Origin: Neorhizobium sp. NCHU2750 | GTDB taxonomy: Bacteria > Pseudomonadota > Alphaproteobacteria > Rhizobiales > Rhizobiaceae | Reading direction: 5' to 3' | Assembly: GCF_003597675.1 (NCBI RefSeq) | Contig: NZ_CP030829.1 | Span: 384,011-448,010, forward strand | Length of the DNA: 64,000 nucleotides | Shown here: piece by piece, positions 35,151 to 43,776 of the stretch | Numbering within the stretch: the stretch's first letter is position 1 | How the letters are laid out: every line of letters begins with the position of its first letter | Notes under the pieces: model-generated | Told to the model about the DNA's origin: nothing | What the model saw: the letters and a program-made list of their open reading frames with translations, nothing else | Database searches by the model: none | Program-made: the position numbers and the translations under genes

Positions 35151-36286
35151 GTTGGTTCCCTGTGATGTGCGGTTGGTGAAGCAGCCTCAAGGCGGCCGGG
35201 TTCTCCGGCGGGCTCGATCCGGTTTCCGCTGTCGCGGTCGAAGACATGCATTGCGTCGGCCCGAAAACGCAGCGGAAGAGTGATGTTGGATGGGGGCGCG
35301 TCCGCTCCCCGGACTCGCACACCGATGCGGTGGCGGCCAACCCGGCAGGTCACGAGCGCATCCGCCCCGAGATATTCGATGTCTTCGGCCGTGGCGTCCG
35401 GACCGTCGATCCAATGTCCATCCGGAACAGTCGACGTTGCGATCTGCACGTCTTCGGATCGCATGCCCAGCACCAGTCCCTTGCCCGGCCGCGACAGGAC
35501 CGGCGGATGATCGACGCCCTGGAAGACGGCATTCCTGCCGCTCGCATCGTTGTCGAGATCGATGAAGCTCATCGGCGAGCCGCCGACGAAGCGGGCGGCA
35601 AACATCGAGGCCGGGCGCGAATAAAGATCGGAAGCCGTTCCCGCCTGCTCGATCCGCCCGCCATTCATCAGAATGACCTGGTCGGCCATGCTCATCGCCT
35701 CGGTCTGATCATGCGTCACATAGATCATCGTCATGCCGAGCCGCTGCTGCAGACTGCGGATTTCCCGGCGCAGGTCCTGGCGAAGCTTGGCATCGAGATT
35801 GGACAGCGGTTCGTCCATCAGGCAGACCGGCGCCTCGGCGATCAGCGCGCGGCCAAGGGCGACACGCTGCTGCTGGCCGCCGGACAGCTGGCTCGGCTTG
35901 CGGGCCAGAAATGGCTCGAGGCCAAGGATCGAGGCTACTCTCGCCAGCCTTTCGGCAATCTCCGGCTTTGCGACATGCCGGACCGAAAGGCCAAACGTGA
36001 TGTTGTCGGCGACCGTCATATGCGGAAACAGCGCATAGGACTGGAACACCATGGAGACACCGCGTGCGGCACCGACCCGGCCGGCCACATCCTGGCCGCC
36101 GATCCTGATCGTGCCGCCTGTGGCGGTCTCGAGCCCCGCCAGTATCCGGAGCGTCGTGGATTTTCCGCAGCCGGACGGGCCGAGGAGGACGGTCAGGCTT
36201 CCTTGTTCGACGCTGAAAGAAATGTCGTCGACGGCGCGGGCATCGCCCCACGCCTTGACCAATGCTTCAACCAATACCCCGGCCAC
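35147..36286 (-). CDS. CUT1-type ABC transporter ATPase (UgpC/MalK-like)
   Basis: The 379-residue protein has the MalK layout: ATPase domain (Walker A GPSGCGKST, Q-loop MVFQSYALFPHMTV, signature LSGGQQQRVALGRAL, Walker B VCLMDEPLSNLD, switch His in YVTHDQTEAMSMAD) and a C-terminal TOBE-type regulatory region (about residues 240-360). Its last codons overlap the start of the binding protein gene, an unusual order since the ATPase comes first. It powers the UgpA/UgpE-like pore. Confidence 0.93.
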   Translation of the reverse strand: MAGVLVEALVKAWGDARAVDDISFSVEQGSLTVLLGPSGCGKSTTLRILAGLETATGGTIRIGGQDVAGRVGAARGVSMVFQSYALFPHMTVADNITFGLSVRHVAKPEIAERLARVASILGLEPFLARKPSQLSGGQQQRVALGRALIAEAPVCLMDEPLSNLDAKLRQDLRREIRSLQQRLGMTMIYVTHDQTEAMSMADQVILMNGGRIEQAGTASDLYSRPASMFAARFVGGSPMSFIDLDNDASGRNAVFQGVDHPPVLSRPGKGLVLGMRSEDVQIATSTVPDGHWIDGPDATAEDIEYLGADALVTCRVGRHRIGVRVRGADAPPSNITLPLRFRADAMHVFDRDSGNRIEPAGEPGRLEAASPTAHHREPT

Positions 36287-36464
36287 GATCCGCTACCTGC
36301 CTTCCGATTATCCTGAAGGCAGCTATCAAAGCTCCATGACGGACCGGTGACAGAGACGGGCCTGCCGCAAGACACTGTCACATTTTCCGCTGATCCGTTG
36401 AGTTCCGGGGGTGTCGCCGCATTTTCGGTCGCCGATCACGGCGCGTGGATATGACAGCCGCGCC

Positions 36465-37961
36465 TTACCAGTCCGGCAGGAAGCCCGGCATGTCGCGGAT
36501 GGGGGGTGCTCCGGCAAGCCTGTCGAGATCGACTATCGGAGGTGCGAGATCGGGATCGCCCGACAGCAGCGCCTCGACCGAAGCGGCCATGCGCAGCACG
36601 CCGAGATCGTCGTGCCGGCGGCCGATGATCTGCAGGCCGAACGGCATGCCCCTGGCATCACGCCCCGCCGGAATGGTGATCGACGGGTGGCCGGCAAGCG
36701 TCGAGGCATACGCCATGGCGAGCCAATGGTAATAGCTTTTGGTCGGCTTTCCATCGATCTCGATCGGGTAGAGCTCGTGCCAGTCGCGCGGGCTGATCGT
36801 CACCGCCGGGCAGAGAATGAAGTCCCAATCGTCGTAGAAGCGCTGCCAGTTGCGGTAATAGACGGTCTGCGAAGCCAGGACGTCATAGACATCCTGCACG
36901 CCATAGGTGAAGGCCTCCTCGATATTGGCCTTCACATTCGGGCCGACCTTGTCGGCATCCTTGGCAAGATAGCGGGCATGGCCGACGAAGCCGACCGCGC
37001 GCAACACGGCAAAGATCCGGTCCGCATCATCGCAGGCCGGATGCAGCTCATCCGAGATGCCGAAATTGGGCGCGATCCGTGCCGCCACCGTGCGGAAGGC
37101 TTCGCGCACGACGCTCTCGGTCGGCGCGAAGCCGAAATCCTCGGTGAAGGCGATACGCACCGTCTTGAGATCGAGCGGCTTCGGATCGGCAAAGGCTGCC
37201 GGATCCCAGGCAGTCTTGCCGTCGACGACGATCGTGTAGGGATCGAGACGATCCGGCCGCGCCAGGATCGACAGCATCAGGCCGAGATCGCCGACATTGC
37301 CCGCCATCGGTCCACTGGTCGAAAGCGGAAAAAGCCCGATGGCCCGCAGATCGCCCGGCACGACGCCCGGCGACGGCCGGTAGCCGACGACGCCGCAGAA
37401 GGCGGCCGGATTACGCAGGCTGCCGCCCAGATCGGAGCCCGTCGCAAGCGGTGCCATGCGCGCGGCAAGCAGCGCCGCCGAACCGCCGGAGGAACCGGCA
37501 GCACTTTTCGTCGGATCGTGCGGATTGCCGGTCGCACCATAGACCTTATTGATCGTGTTTCCGCCGGCGCTCCAATCCGGGTTATTGGTCTTGCCGAGCG
37601 GCATGGCGCCGGCCGAGCGCATGGCTGCAACCATGGCATCGTCTCTCGTCGCAATATTGTCGCGGAAGATTTCAGAGCCGAAGGTGGTCGGCAGCCCGGT
37701 GACATCGATCATGTCCTTGACGCCGAATGTCACGCCATGCAGCGGCCCGAGCGGTTCACCGGCCATCACCTTGTCTTCCGCCGCCTTCGCCTCATCGACA
37801 ACCCGGTCGAAATTGCTGGCGATGACCGCATTGATCGCCGGGTTCAGCCCTTCCACCCGCTCGATGCCGGCTTTCGCCATCTCCACGGGTGAGAGCTCCC
37901 TGGTGGCAATGAGCCGCGCGGCTTCCCTGGCGGTCAGATCGGCGGGATGGGATTTGGTCAT
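36465..37961 (-). CDS. amidase signature family hydrolase
   Basis: The 498-residue enzyme shows the Ser-cisSer-Lys triad context: Lys in FGVKDMIDVTG, the Gly/Ser-rich stretch SAAGSSGGSAALLAARMAPL and the nucleophile region GSDLGGSLRNPAAFCG. Such enzymes hydrolyse carboxamides, e.g. of amino acids or aryl-acetamides; specificity varies widely. GGAGAAAG upstream supports ATG 37961; a longer frame would run into the M20 gene. It lies between the M20 peptidase (76 bp upstream) and the ABC importer (178 bp downstream), likely the same transcription unit. It may release ammonia from an imported amide. Confidence 0.92.
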   Translation of the reverse strand: MTKSHPADLTAREAARLIATRELSPVEMAKAGIERVEGLNPAINAVIASNFDRVVDEAKAAEDKVMAGEPLGPLHGVTFGVKDMIDVTGLPTTFGSEIFRDNIATRDDAMVAAMRSAGAMPLGKTNNPDWSAGGNTINKVYGATGNPHDPTKSAAGSSGGSAALLAARMAPLATGSDLGGSLRNPAAFCGVVGYRPSPGVVPGDLRAIGLFPLSTSGPMAGNVGDLGLMLSILARPDRLDPYTIVVDGKTAWDPAAFADPKPLDLKTVRIAFTEDFGFAPTESVVREAFRTVAARIAPNFGISDELHPACDDADRIFAVLRAVGFVGHARYLAKDADKVGPNVKANIEEAFTYGVQDVYDVLASQTVYYRNWQRFYDDWDFILCPAVTISPRDWHELYPIEIDGKPTKSYYHWLAMAYASTLAGHPSITIPAGRDARGMPFGLQIIGRRHDDLGVLRMAASVEALLSGDPDLAPPIVDLDRLAGAPPIRDMPGFLPDW

Positions 37962-38037
37962 CGTCTTTCTCCAATTGGCATCCGCCGACCTGAGGCCGGA
38001 TTGCCCGCCTCTTTGGACAGATCGGGAAAAGCAGGGA

Positions 38038-39426
38038 TCAGGCTGTCTTGCGCAGCTCCGAGGCATGATCGGCGATATCGAGGAAAAGAGCGGTCATGAC
38101 CCGTATCCCCTCATCCGCGATCGACAGGAGCGCATGCTCGTTCGGTCCGTGCTGGCCGCATTCGGCATGGGAATGCGGCACCCAGATCGTCGGCAGGCCT
38201 AGAATGTCGGTAAAGGCATCATTGGGCAGCGACCCGGCGAGGTTGGGAAGAACATGCGGCGGCTTGCCGCTGCTTGCGGCAATCGACCGTTCGACGAAGC
38301 CGACCCACGGGTGATCCGGCGAAAAGCGTGTTGCCCTGAACGGCTCTTCCTTCAGTCCCAAGACCTCGACCATCGAAAAACCATGGGCGTCGAGATGGCG
38401 CCGCAGGGCAGGCAGGATATCGTCGACATCAGTTCCCACGACGAAGCGCAGCTGGCAGCGGGCCCGGGCCGAGCTCGCAATGGCATTTTGCGGGGCGGCG
38501 ATATTGCCTGCGGAAATCGCCAGCACGGCGAAAGAATTCCAGCCGAACACCCGTTCGGAGGGCGTCAGCTCGGCTTCACCCCAGTCCGCATCGTGTCGTC
38601 GCGGCGGCAGGTCTTTCAGCGCGCGGCGAATATCGTTCGTCAGGCTGGTCGGACGCCATTCGGGAATACGGATCTGGCCGCGTGCATCGACGATCGAGGC
38701 AATCGCATGCGACAGGATGATGACCGGATCTGCCAGCAATCCGCCGAAATTGCCGGAATGATGATCGCCCTCACGCAGATTGACGACAAGATCGAAGGGC
38801 AAGCCGCCGCGAGACCCCATGAACATGGTCGGCGTATCGGCCGCAAGCCGCGGGCCATCGGAGGCGATCAGCACGTCGGCGGCCAAGGCCTGTTTCTGCT
38901 CACTGAAAAACTCCCGCAGCCCGTAGGAGCCCGTTTCCTCCGCCATTTCGATAATGATCTTGGAATTGAAGCCGAGCGCACCCCGCCCTTTGATGACATG
39001 CTCCAGCGCCTTGAGGTTGATCAGATGCTGGATCTTGTTGTCGGCCGTGCCGCGGCCAAAAAGCTTGCCATCCTCGATCGTCAGGGTGAAAGGATCGAGC
39101 CCCTCGCGCCAGCGACCGGGCTCGCCGTTGCAGACGTCGCCGTGTCCATAAGTGAGTACGGTCGGCAAATCCTCTCCCTCGATCCGGCTGGCGATCAGAA
39201 GCGGCGCTCCACCCTCTCGCGGATTATCGAAGATATCCGTCTTGTAGCCCATGCCGACCAGAAGCGGCACCATCTCCTCATCGAGATAACGCATCAGGTC
39301 TTCAGGCAGGCCCTCGGACTGGCTGATCGATCGATGTGCCACCAAGCGTTTCAGATCGTCTGTAAGAGCCCCGTCGCGCGCATAGGCAGAAGCGGCGGAA
39401 AGGATGGCATTTCTTTCCATTTCCAA
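38038..39426 (-). CDS. M20-family metallopeptidase
   Basis: The 462-residue dinuclear-zinc hydrolase has metal and catalytic motifs: YGHGDVCNGEP (His and Asp), the catalytic Glu pair in EMAEETGSYG, and the late His in VPHSHAECGQHGPNEHA. The dimerisation insert lies roughly at residues 200-320. M20 enzymes cleave dipeptides, N-acyl amino acids or carbamoyl amino acids. It is the first gene of the run with an amidase and a CUT1 importer. The start may be the ATG at 39420 rather than 39426. Substrate unknown. Confidence 0.9.
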   Translation of the reverse strand: MEMERNAILSAASAYARDGALTDDLKRLVAHRSISQSEGLPEDLMRYLDEEMVPLLVGMGYKTDIFDNPREGGAPLLIASRIEGEDLPTVLTYGHGDVCNGEPGRWREGLDPFTLTIEDGKLFGRGTADNKIQHLINLKALEHVIKGRGALGFNSKIIIEMAEETGSYGLREFFSEQKQALAADVLIASDGPRLAADTPTMFMGSRGGLPFDLVVNLREGDHHSGNFGGLLADPVIILSHAIASIVDARGQIRIPEWRPTSLTNDIRRALKDLPPRRHDADWGEAELTPSERVFGWNSFAVLAISAGNIAAPQNAIASSARARCQLRFVVGTDVDDILPALRRHLDAHGFSMVEVLGLKEEPFRATRFSPDHPWVGFVERSIAASSGKPPHVLPNLAGSLPNDAFTDILGLPTIWVPHSHAECGQHGPNEHALLSIADEGIRVMTALFLDIADHASELRKTA

Positions 39427-39762
39427 TATCTTACACCGTCAAGTATGCGTCCAAGTATGCTAGCCGGCACCCATCGGACGGGCTTTAAAATCGTCATTAT
39501 CATAGCATCGTTCTTTCACAGATTGTCGACATCTTGTCTGCTGCCCGGCGCTGCATTTGCACCGATGAATCTCAGGGCGACGACCGGCCTCACCGGCAAG
39601 TGGCAGGAGCCCGTTCGATCGATGCGCTGCCTGCAAGGCAAAGGTGAAAATTGAACCCACCCATGCAGGATTTCCACCTAGTTTCCGACACGTTGCGAAT
39701 ATAGCCTGTCGCGCGATTCGTCGTCCCGGTCTGGACGACACATGACATTCAAGGAGACGACG
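39427..39762. other. divergent intergenic region between M20 and ftsZ2 genes
   Basis: About 336 bp with no convincing coding frame. It must contain both divergent promoters. I see no clear operator or repeat. Confidence 0.4.
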
Positions 39763-40734
39763 ATGACGGATATCAAAAGCGGTCTTGTCGAACTAAAGCC
39801 GCAGATCACCGTGATCGGCGTCGGCGGCGGCGGCGGCAACGCGATCAACAACATGATCGCCGAAAATTTGCGCGGCGTGGAATTTGTCGCGGCCAATACC
39901 GATGCGCAGGTTCTGGCCACTTCCAAGGCATCGCGACGCATCCAGCTCGGCACCCAGGTTACCGAAGGCCTCGGCGCCGGCTCGCTTCCGGATGTCGGCC
40001 GCGCGGCTGCGGAAGAATCGCTCGATGAAATCATGGACCATCTCGCCGGCTCGCATATGTGCTTCGTCACCGCCGGCATGGGTGGCGGAACCGGTACGGG
40101 TGCTGCTCCGGTCATCGCGCGGGCTGCCCGCGATGCCGGCATCCTGACGGTCGCGGTCGTCACCAAGCCTTTCACCTTCGAAGGCCAGCGACGGATGAAG
40201 ACGGCAAACGAAGGCATCGAGGCGCTGCGCGATGCGGCAGATACCGTCATCGTTATTCCCAACCAGAACCTGTTCCGCATCGCCGATGCCAAGACCAGCT
40301 TCGCCGATGCCTTCATGATCGCCGACCGGGTGCTTTATTCAGGCGTCGGCTGCATCACCGATCTGATCGTCAAGGAAGGTCTCATCAACCTCGATTTCGC
40401 CGATGTGAGATCGGTCATGCGCAACATGGGCCCGGCAATGATGGGCACCGGCGAAGCCTCCGGCGATGGTCGCGCGCTTGCGGCCGCCGAAGCAGCGGTT
40501 GCCAACCCGCTGCTCGACGAGATCTCGATGAAGGGCGCCAAGGGCGTGCTGATCTCGATTTCCGGCGGCACCGACATGACCCTGTTCGAGGTCGACGAAG
40601 CGGCAAGCCGTATCCGCGACGAGGTGGAAGTGGATGCCGACATCGTCGTCGGCGCGATCTTCGATCCCAATCTCGACGGCAAGTTCCGCGTCTCTGTGGT
40701 TGCGGCCGGCATAGGCGACCGCCGGCCGGTCTGA
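39763..40734 (+). CDS. ftsZ2: short FtsZ paralogue lacking the C-terminal tail
   Basis: The 323-residue protein covers only the tubulin-like GTPase and its C-terminal subdomain. Motifs are intact: [24 protein letters not shown], the G-box [13 protein letters not shown] and the synergy (T7) loop [13 protein letters not shown], which supplies the Asp for GTP hydrolysis. The protein stops right after the [10 protein letters not shown] strand, so the linker and the conserved peptide that binds FtsA are missing. AGGAG precedes ATG 39763. Sinorhizobium FtsZ2 has this same short form beside a long FtsZ1. It is monocistronic here, away from any division cluster. It may co-polymerise with or modulate the main FtsZ. 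Confidence 0.95.
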   Translation: MTDIKSGLVELKPQITVIGVGGGGGNAINNMIAENLRGVEFVAANTDAQVLATSKASRRIQLGTQVTEGLGAGSLPDVGRAAAEESLDEIMDHLAGSHMCFVTAGMGGGTGTGAAPVIARAARDAGILTVAVVTKPFTFEGQRRMKTANEGIEALRDAADTVIVIPNQNLFRIADAKTSFADAFMIADRVLYSGVGCITDLIVKEGLINLDFADVRSVMRNMGPAMMGTGEASGDGRALAAAEAAVANPLLDEISMKGAKGVLISISGGTDMTLFEVDEAASRIRDEVEVDADIVVGAIFDPNLDGKFRVSVVAAGIGDRRPV

Positions 40735-40905
40735 AGACCGGTATCGACGTATTCCGCTACATTGCTCTAGGCGGCAGTGATGCTCGCTTTCGTCGCGACC
40801 GTCTTTTCCAAAACAGTCGCGTCGGTCGAATGCGACCAGGAATTTTCCTCGGACCTATCTCAAGCCTGTATTCATGTGAGTTTGGCTAGGCGGGTGTCCG
40901 CATTC

Positions 40906-41328
40906 TCAGCTACGCCCGCTCTTGCTCATCGGCATCCTGTCGATGAGACCAAACACGGTCGCGTCCGTGATGACATCCTGGCTGCGCAGCTTGATCCCGC
41001 CGTCCTTTCCGACAAGGACGGCCTGAAAGCCGCCGCTTGTTATGTCGGCCTCCCGCCGCAACTGGCGCGCATCGATCTTGCTGGAATTGCCGTAGATCGG
41101 TCTGATCTCGTCACCAATGACCGATATGACGACCATGTCGCGAGCGGCCAGATTGCTCTGTCTGCCTTTGAGGAGTTGCACTTGGCTTGCCAGTTTCTGG
41201 TTACCTGACGTGCCGAACAGGATCAGCACACGATTCTTCCACGCGTATTGGGACAGACTTTCCATCGCAGAGGCCTGGCTGGTAACGGCAAGAACGGCGA
41301 TAGCCGTCGCGAAAAGGATCTTTTTCAT
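40906..41328 (-). CDS. DUF4174 family secreted protein
   Basis: The 140-residue protein has a Sec signal (MKKILFATAIAVLAVTSQAS then AMESL). The mature part starts LSQYAWKNRVLILFG, the characteristic opening of DUF4174, with a thioredoxin-like strand order but no CxxC. GGAGGAAG precedes ATG 41328. It is convergent with ftsZ2. The function of DUF4174 proteins is unknown. Confidence 0.85.
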   Translation of the reverse strand: MKKILFATAIAVLAVTSQASAMESLSQYAWKNRVLILFGTSGNQKLASQVQLLKGRQSNLAARDMVVISVIGDEIRPIYGNSSKIDARQLRREADITSGGFQAVLVGKDGGIKLRSQDVITDATVFGLIDRMPMSKSGRS

Positions 41329-41483
41329 TGTGAACTTCCTCCAAAGACGGAGAACGTAGTTGCACTCACGGTGTTCTGTCACAACGACGTGATTGCTCGC
41401 AAAGGGCTAGAAACTGCATTACCGCGCCGGAACGGGTGCCTCGGGAGTCGGATACTCCAATTTCTGCAGCGCCGGTCCGAAAG

Positions 41484-42512
41484 CTAGATCATCCGTTTCG
41501 GATCGAGTTGCGTTTGAAACGGATGCAGGTCGCGACTGGGCGAGATACGGCTCGGATCGCCCGCATCGAGAAGGACGTGATGGCGGTCCTCTGTCGGAGA
41601 CGCTCCATAGACCTCCCTGTAGCGCTGGAGGAAATGCGAATAGGAGCTGAAGCCGCATCTGCTGCTGATCGTGGCAAAGTCCAGATTGCTCGCCTTGACC
41701 AGTTTGCGCGCGCGCGAAAGACGTATCTTCCGGTAGTAATCAGCCATCGTGCAATCGAACGCTTCCGCAAAGAGGCGATCGAGATGGCGTCTCGAAACCT
41801 TCGCCTTGGCCGCAATCTCCCCGATGCTGAGAGGTTCCTCGATCGCAGCCTCCATCTCGCGACAGGCATCGCGGACCACCGGCTGCAGACCATTATAGGC
41901 CGAGGTGAAAAGATCGTCCTGCGGTGCGCTGACGTCGCGACGATAGGGATAGATGATGATGTTGGCGACGCGGGCAGCCACCAATGCTCCCAATTGCTTG
42001 GCGATCAGATGCAGCATCATGTCGATGCATGCGGACCCGCCGGCACAGGTCATGCGTCGGTCGGAAAAGGTAAAGACCCGCCGGACAAAACTTACCTTGG
42101 GAAACAGTTGGGCGAAAAGTGGCAGGTTGTTGAAATGGGACGTTGCCGTATGGCCGTCCATCACGCCGGCCTTGGCCAGATGATAGACACCGCTTTCAAT
42201 AGACCCAAGCGTCTTGCCGTGCCGGTCGTAGCGGCGCAGCAGGCTGAGAGTGCTTTCCTGCTGGTAGGCATCGTGACTGAAGCTGGAACTGACGATCAGC
42301 GCATCAAAACCCTGAAGATCTGACACATGTCCCGACGTATCGAGACCGAGACCCGCGCTGGATCTCACCGGCGTCTCCATGTCATGCACGAGAACCCATT
42401 CGAAAGGCGGCTCGGTATAGAGAGAGTTTGCCACCCTCAGCGTCTCGATCGCCGATATCACGCCCAGCATCTGGAAATTCGGTAACAACAGGAATGCCAG
42501 TTTATACATCAT
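41484..42512 (-). CDS. GlxA-family AraC-type regulator with Cys-to-Glu change
   Basis: The 342-residue protein has an N-terminal DJ-1/PfpI-like domain (1-185) and an AraC HTH (about 230-325; IAAKAKVSRRHLDRLFAEAFD and CGFSSYSHFLQRYREVYG). At the position of the DJ-1 nucleophile Cys it has Glu (SIESGVYHLAKAG), so it cannot be an enzyme. Acidic residues here are common in the GbdR/CdhR/ArgR group, which senses betaines, carnitine or arginine. It is the last gene of the minus-strand side of the 41.5-54.1 kb island and is the natural candidate to bind the four repeated sites at 45943-46074. The start could also be ATG 42509. Confidence 0.9.
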   Translation of the reverse strand: MMYKLAFLLLPNFQMLGVISAIETLRVANSLYTEPPFEWVLVHDMETPVRSSAGLGLDTSGHVSDLQGFDALIVSSSFSHDAYQQESTLSLLRRYDRHGKTLGSIESGVYHLAKAGVMDGHTATSHFNNLPLFAQLFPKVSFVRRVFTFSDRRMTCAGGSACIDMMLHLIAKQLGALVAARVANIIIYPYRRDVSAPQDDLFTSAYNGLQPVVRDACREMEAAIEEPLSIGEIAAKAKVSRRHLDRLFAEAFDCTMADYYRKIRLSRARKLVKASNLDFATISSRCGFSSYSHFLQRYREVYGASPTEDRHHVLLDAGDPSRISPSRDLHPFQTQLDPKRMI

Positions 42513-42590
42513 ACCCGCCCGTTCATGTCGGGCGAGTATTGCTGCCGCGCGCCCGCTTTTCCAGTCCGAAAGTGCGGGGCGCCAATTCGG

Positions 42591-43763
42591 TCATAGCTGG
42601 AATGTCGCCCAGCGCCATTCGGCAAGACGCGCCTGGTTGATACTGATGCCAAGCCCCGGCCGATCGTTAACCGGGATGCTGCCGTTCCTGACCGTATCCT
42701 CGATCGGGTCTTCGACGAAATCGACATGGCCCGGAATGCGTGCCCAGTAGGGGAAATGCTCCTGAATGTAGAAATTCGGGACGGATGCCGAGAAATGCAT
42801 CCCGACGGCCGTCGATACGGCGGAGGCGCAGATATGCGGCTGAACCTTCAGGCTGTAGGTTTCGGCCATGGCGGCAATCCGCCGGGCTTCCATCAGGCCC
42901 CCCGTATTGGCGATATCCGGCTGCAGGATGTCGACTGCCCGTGATTCGAGAACGTCCCGGAAGTCATAGCGCGTATAAAGCCTTTCGCCGACGGCAATGC
43001 TCTGCTCGATCGAATTCGCGAGCTTGACCAGGGCACCGGTATCGCCAGGGACAGCCGGCTCTTCCACATAGGTTATGTCGTATTCCGCGACCCGGCGGCA
43101 GAAGCGGATCGTGTCGTCGAGCGAGAGCCCGGCCGACAGATCCAGCATGATCTCGACATCCGGCCCGACAGCCCGACGGATTTCGGAGATGTTATAGAGC
43201 GCTCGGCGCACGACGTCCGGATCCGAGCAGGCACGGAAAGAAGGATGCCTCAGACGTCCCTCGGGCAGAATCTTGACGAAGGGGTAGAATTTCAGGGCCT
43301 TGTAGCCGTCCTTTGCAGCCTTCTCGGCCGCAGCCGGCAGGTCCGCATCCTTGGTCGCGCCAAAATACCAGCCATTGGCATAGGCTCTCAGATCATCATG
43401 GATGCGACCGCCGAGCAGTTCGTAGACGGGTACGCCGAGCGCCTTGCCCTTGATGTCGACCATTGCCTGCTCGATCGCGCTCATGGCCGAAAACGCCACG
43501 GCGCCTCCACCTTTTGCCCAGAAGCCGTGGTCGTAAATCTCCAGCCACAGACGTTCGGAGCGGAACGGATCAACCCCGCCCTGCATGTAGCGTTCGATAA
43601 TATCCTTCAGCATGCCGGCCGCCGCCGTGCCGCCGATGCCGTAGGCCACGCCCGCCTCGCCTATGCCGACCGTGCCGTCGTCGGTAATGAGTTCGAGAAT
43701 GATCGGCCTGATGCCGCCGCTTTCGATGAGGTAAATATTGGCAGTCTTGATCTTCAAGTGCAT
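42591..43763 (-). CDS. mandelate racemase/muconate lactonizing enzyme family protein
   Basis: The enolase-superfamily enzyme of about 390 residues has the N-terminal capping domain and the barrel metal ligands Asp in IMLDLSAGLS, Glu in YVEEPAVPG and Glu in IAVGERLYTR. The general-base pair expected for the mandelate racemase subgroup is visible: Asp in ILQPDIANTGG and His in KVQPHICASA. This subgroup abstracts the alpha-proton of a carboxylate, giving racemases and acid-sugar dehydratases. The ATG at 43763 has GGAG directly against it, so translation may begin at the in-frame TTG at 43757, six bases from that GGAG. It follows the StcD-like gene by 13 bp and probably epimerises or dehydrates an intermediate of the same pathway. 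Confidence 0.9.
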   Translation of the reverse strand: MHLKIKTANIYLIESGGIRPIILELITDDGTVGIGEAGVAYGIGGTAAAGMLKDIIERYMQGGVDPFRSERLWLEIYDHGFWAKGGGAVAFSAMSAIEQAMVDIKGKALGVPVYELLGGRIHDDLRAYANGWYFGATKDADLPAAAEKAAKDGYKALKFYPFVKILPEGRLRHPSFRACSDPDVVRRALYNISEIRRAVGPDVEIMLDLSAGLSLDDTIRFCRRVAEYDITYVEEPAVPGDTGALVKLANSIEQSIAVGERLYTRYDFRDVLESRAVDILQPDIANTGGLMEARRIAAMAETYSLKVQPHICASAVSTAVGMHFSASVPNFYIQEHFPYWARIPGHVDFVEDPIEDTVRNGSIPVNDRPGLGISINQARLAEWRWATFQL

Positions 43764-43776
43764 CTCCAATGCGGGT

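Noticed and set aside
40726..40741. CCGGTC-TGAA-GACCGG hairpin over the ftsZ2 stop codon as a terminator
   Set aside because: The stem is only 6 bp and there is no T-run; too weak to call.
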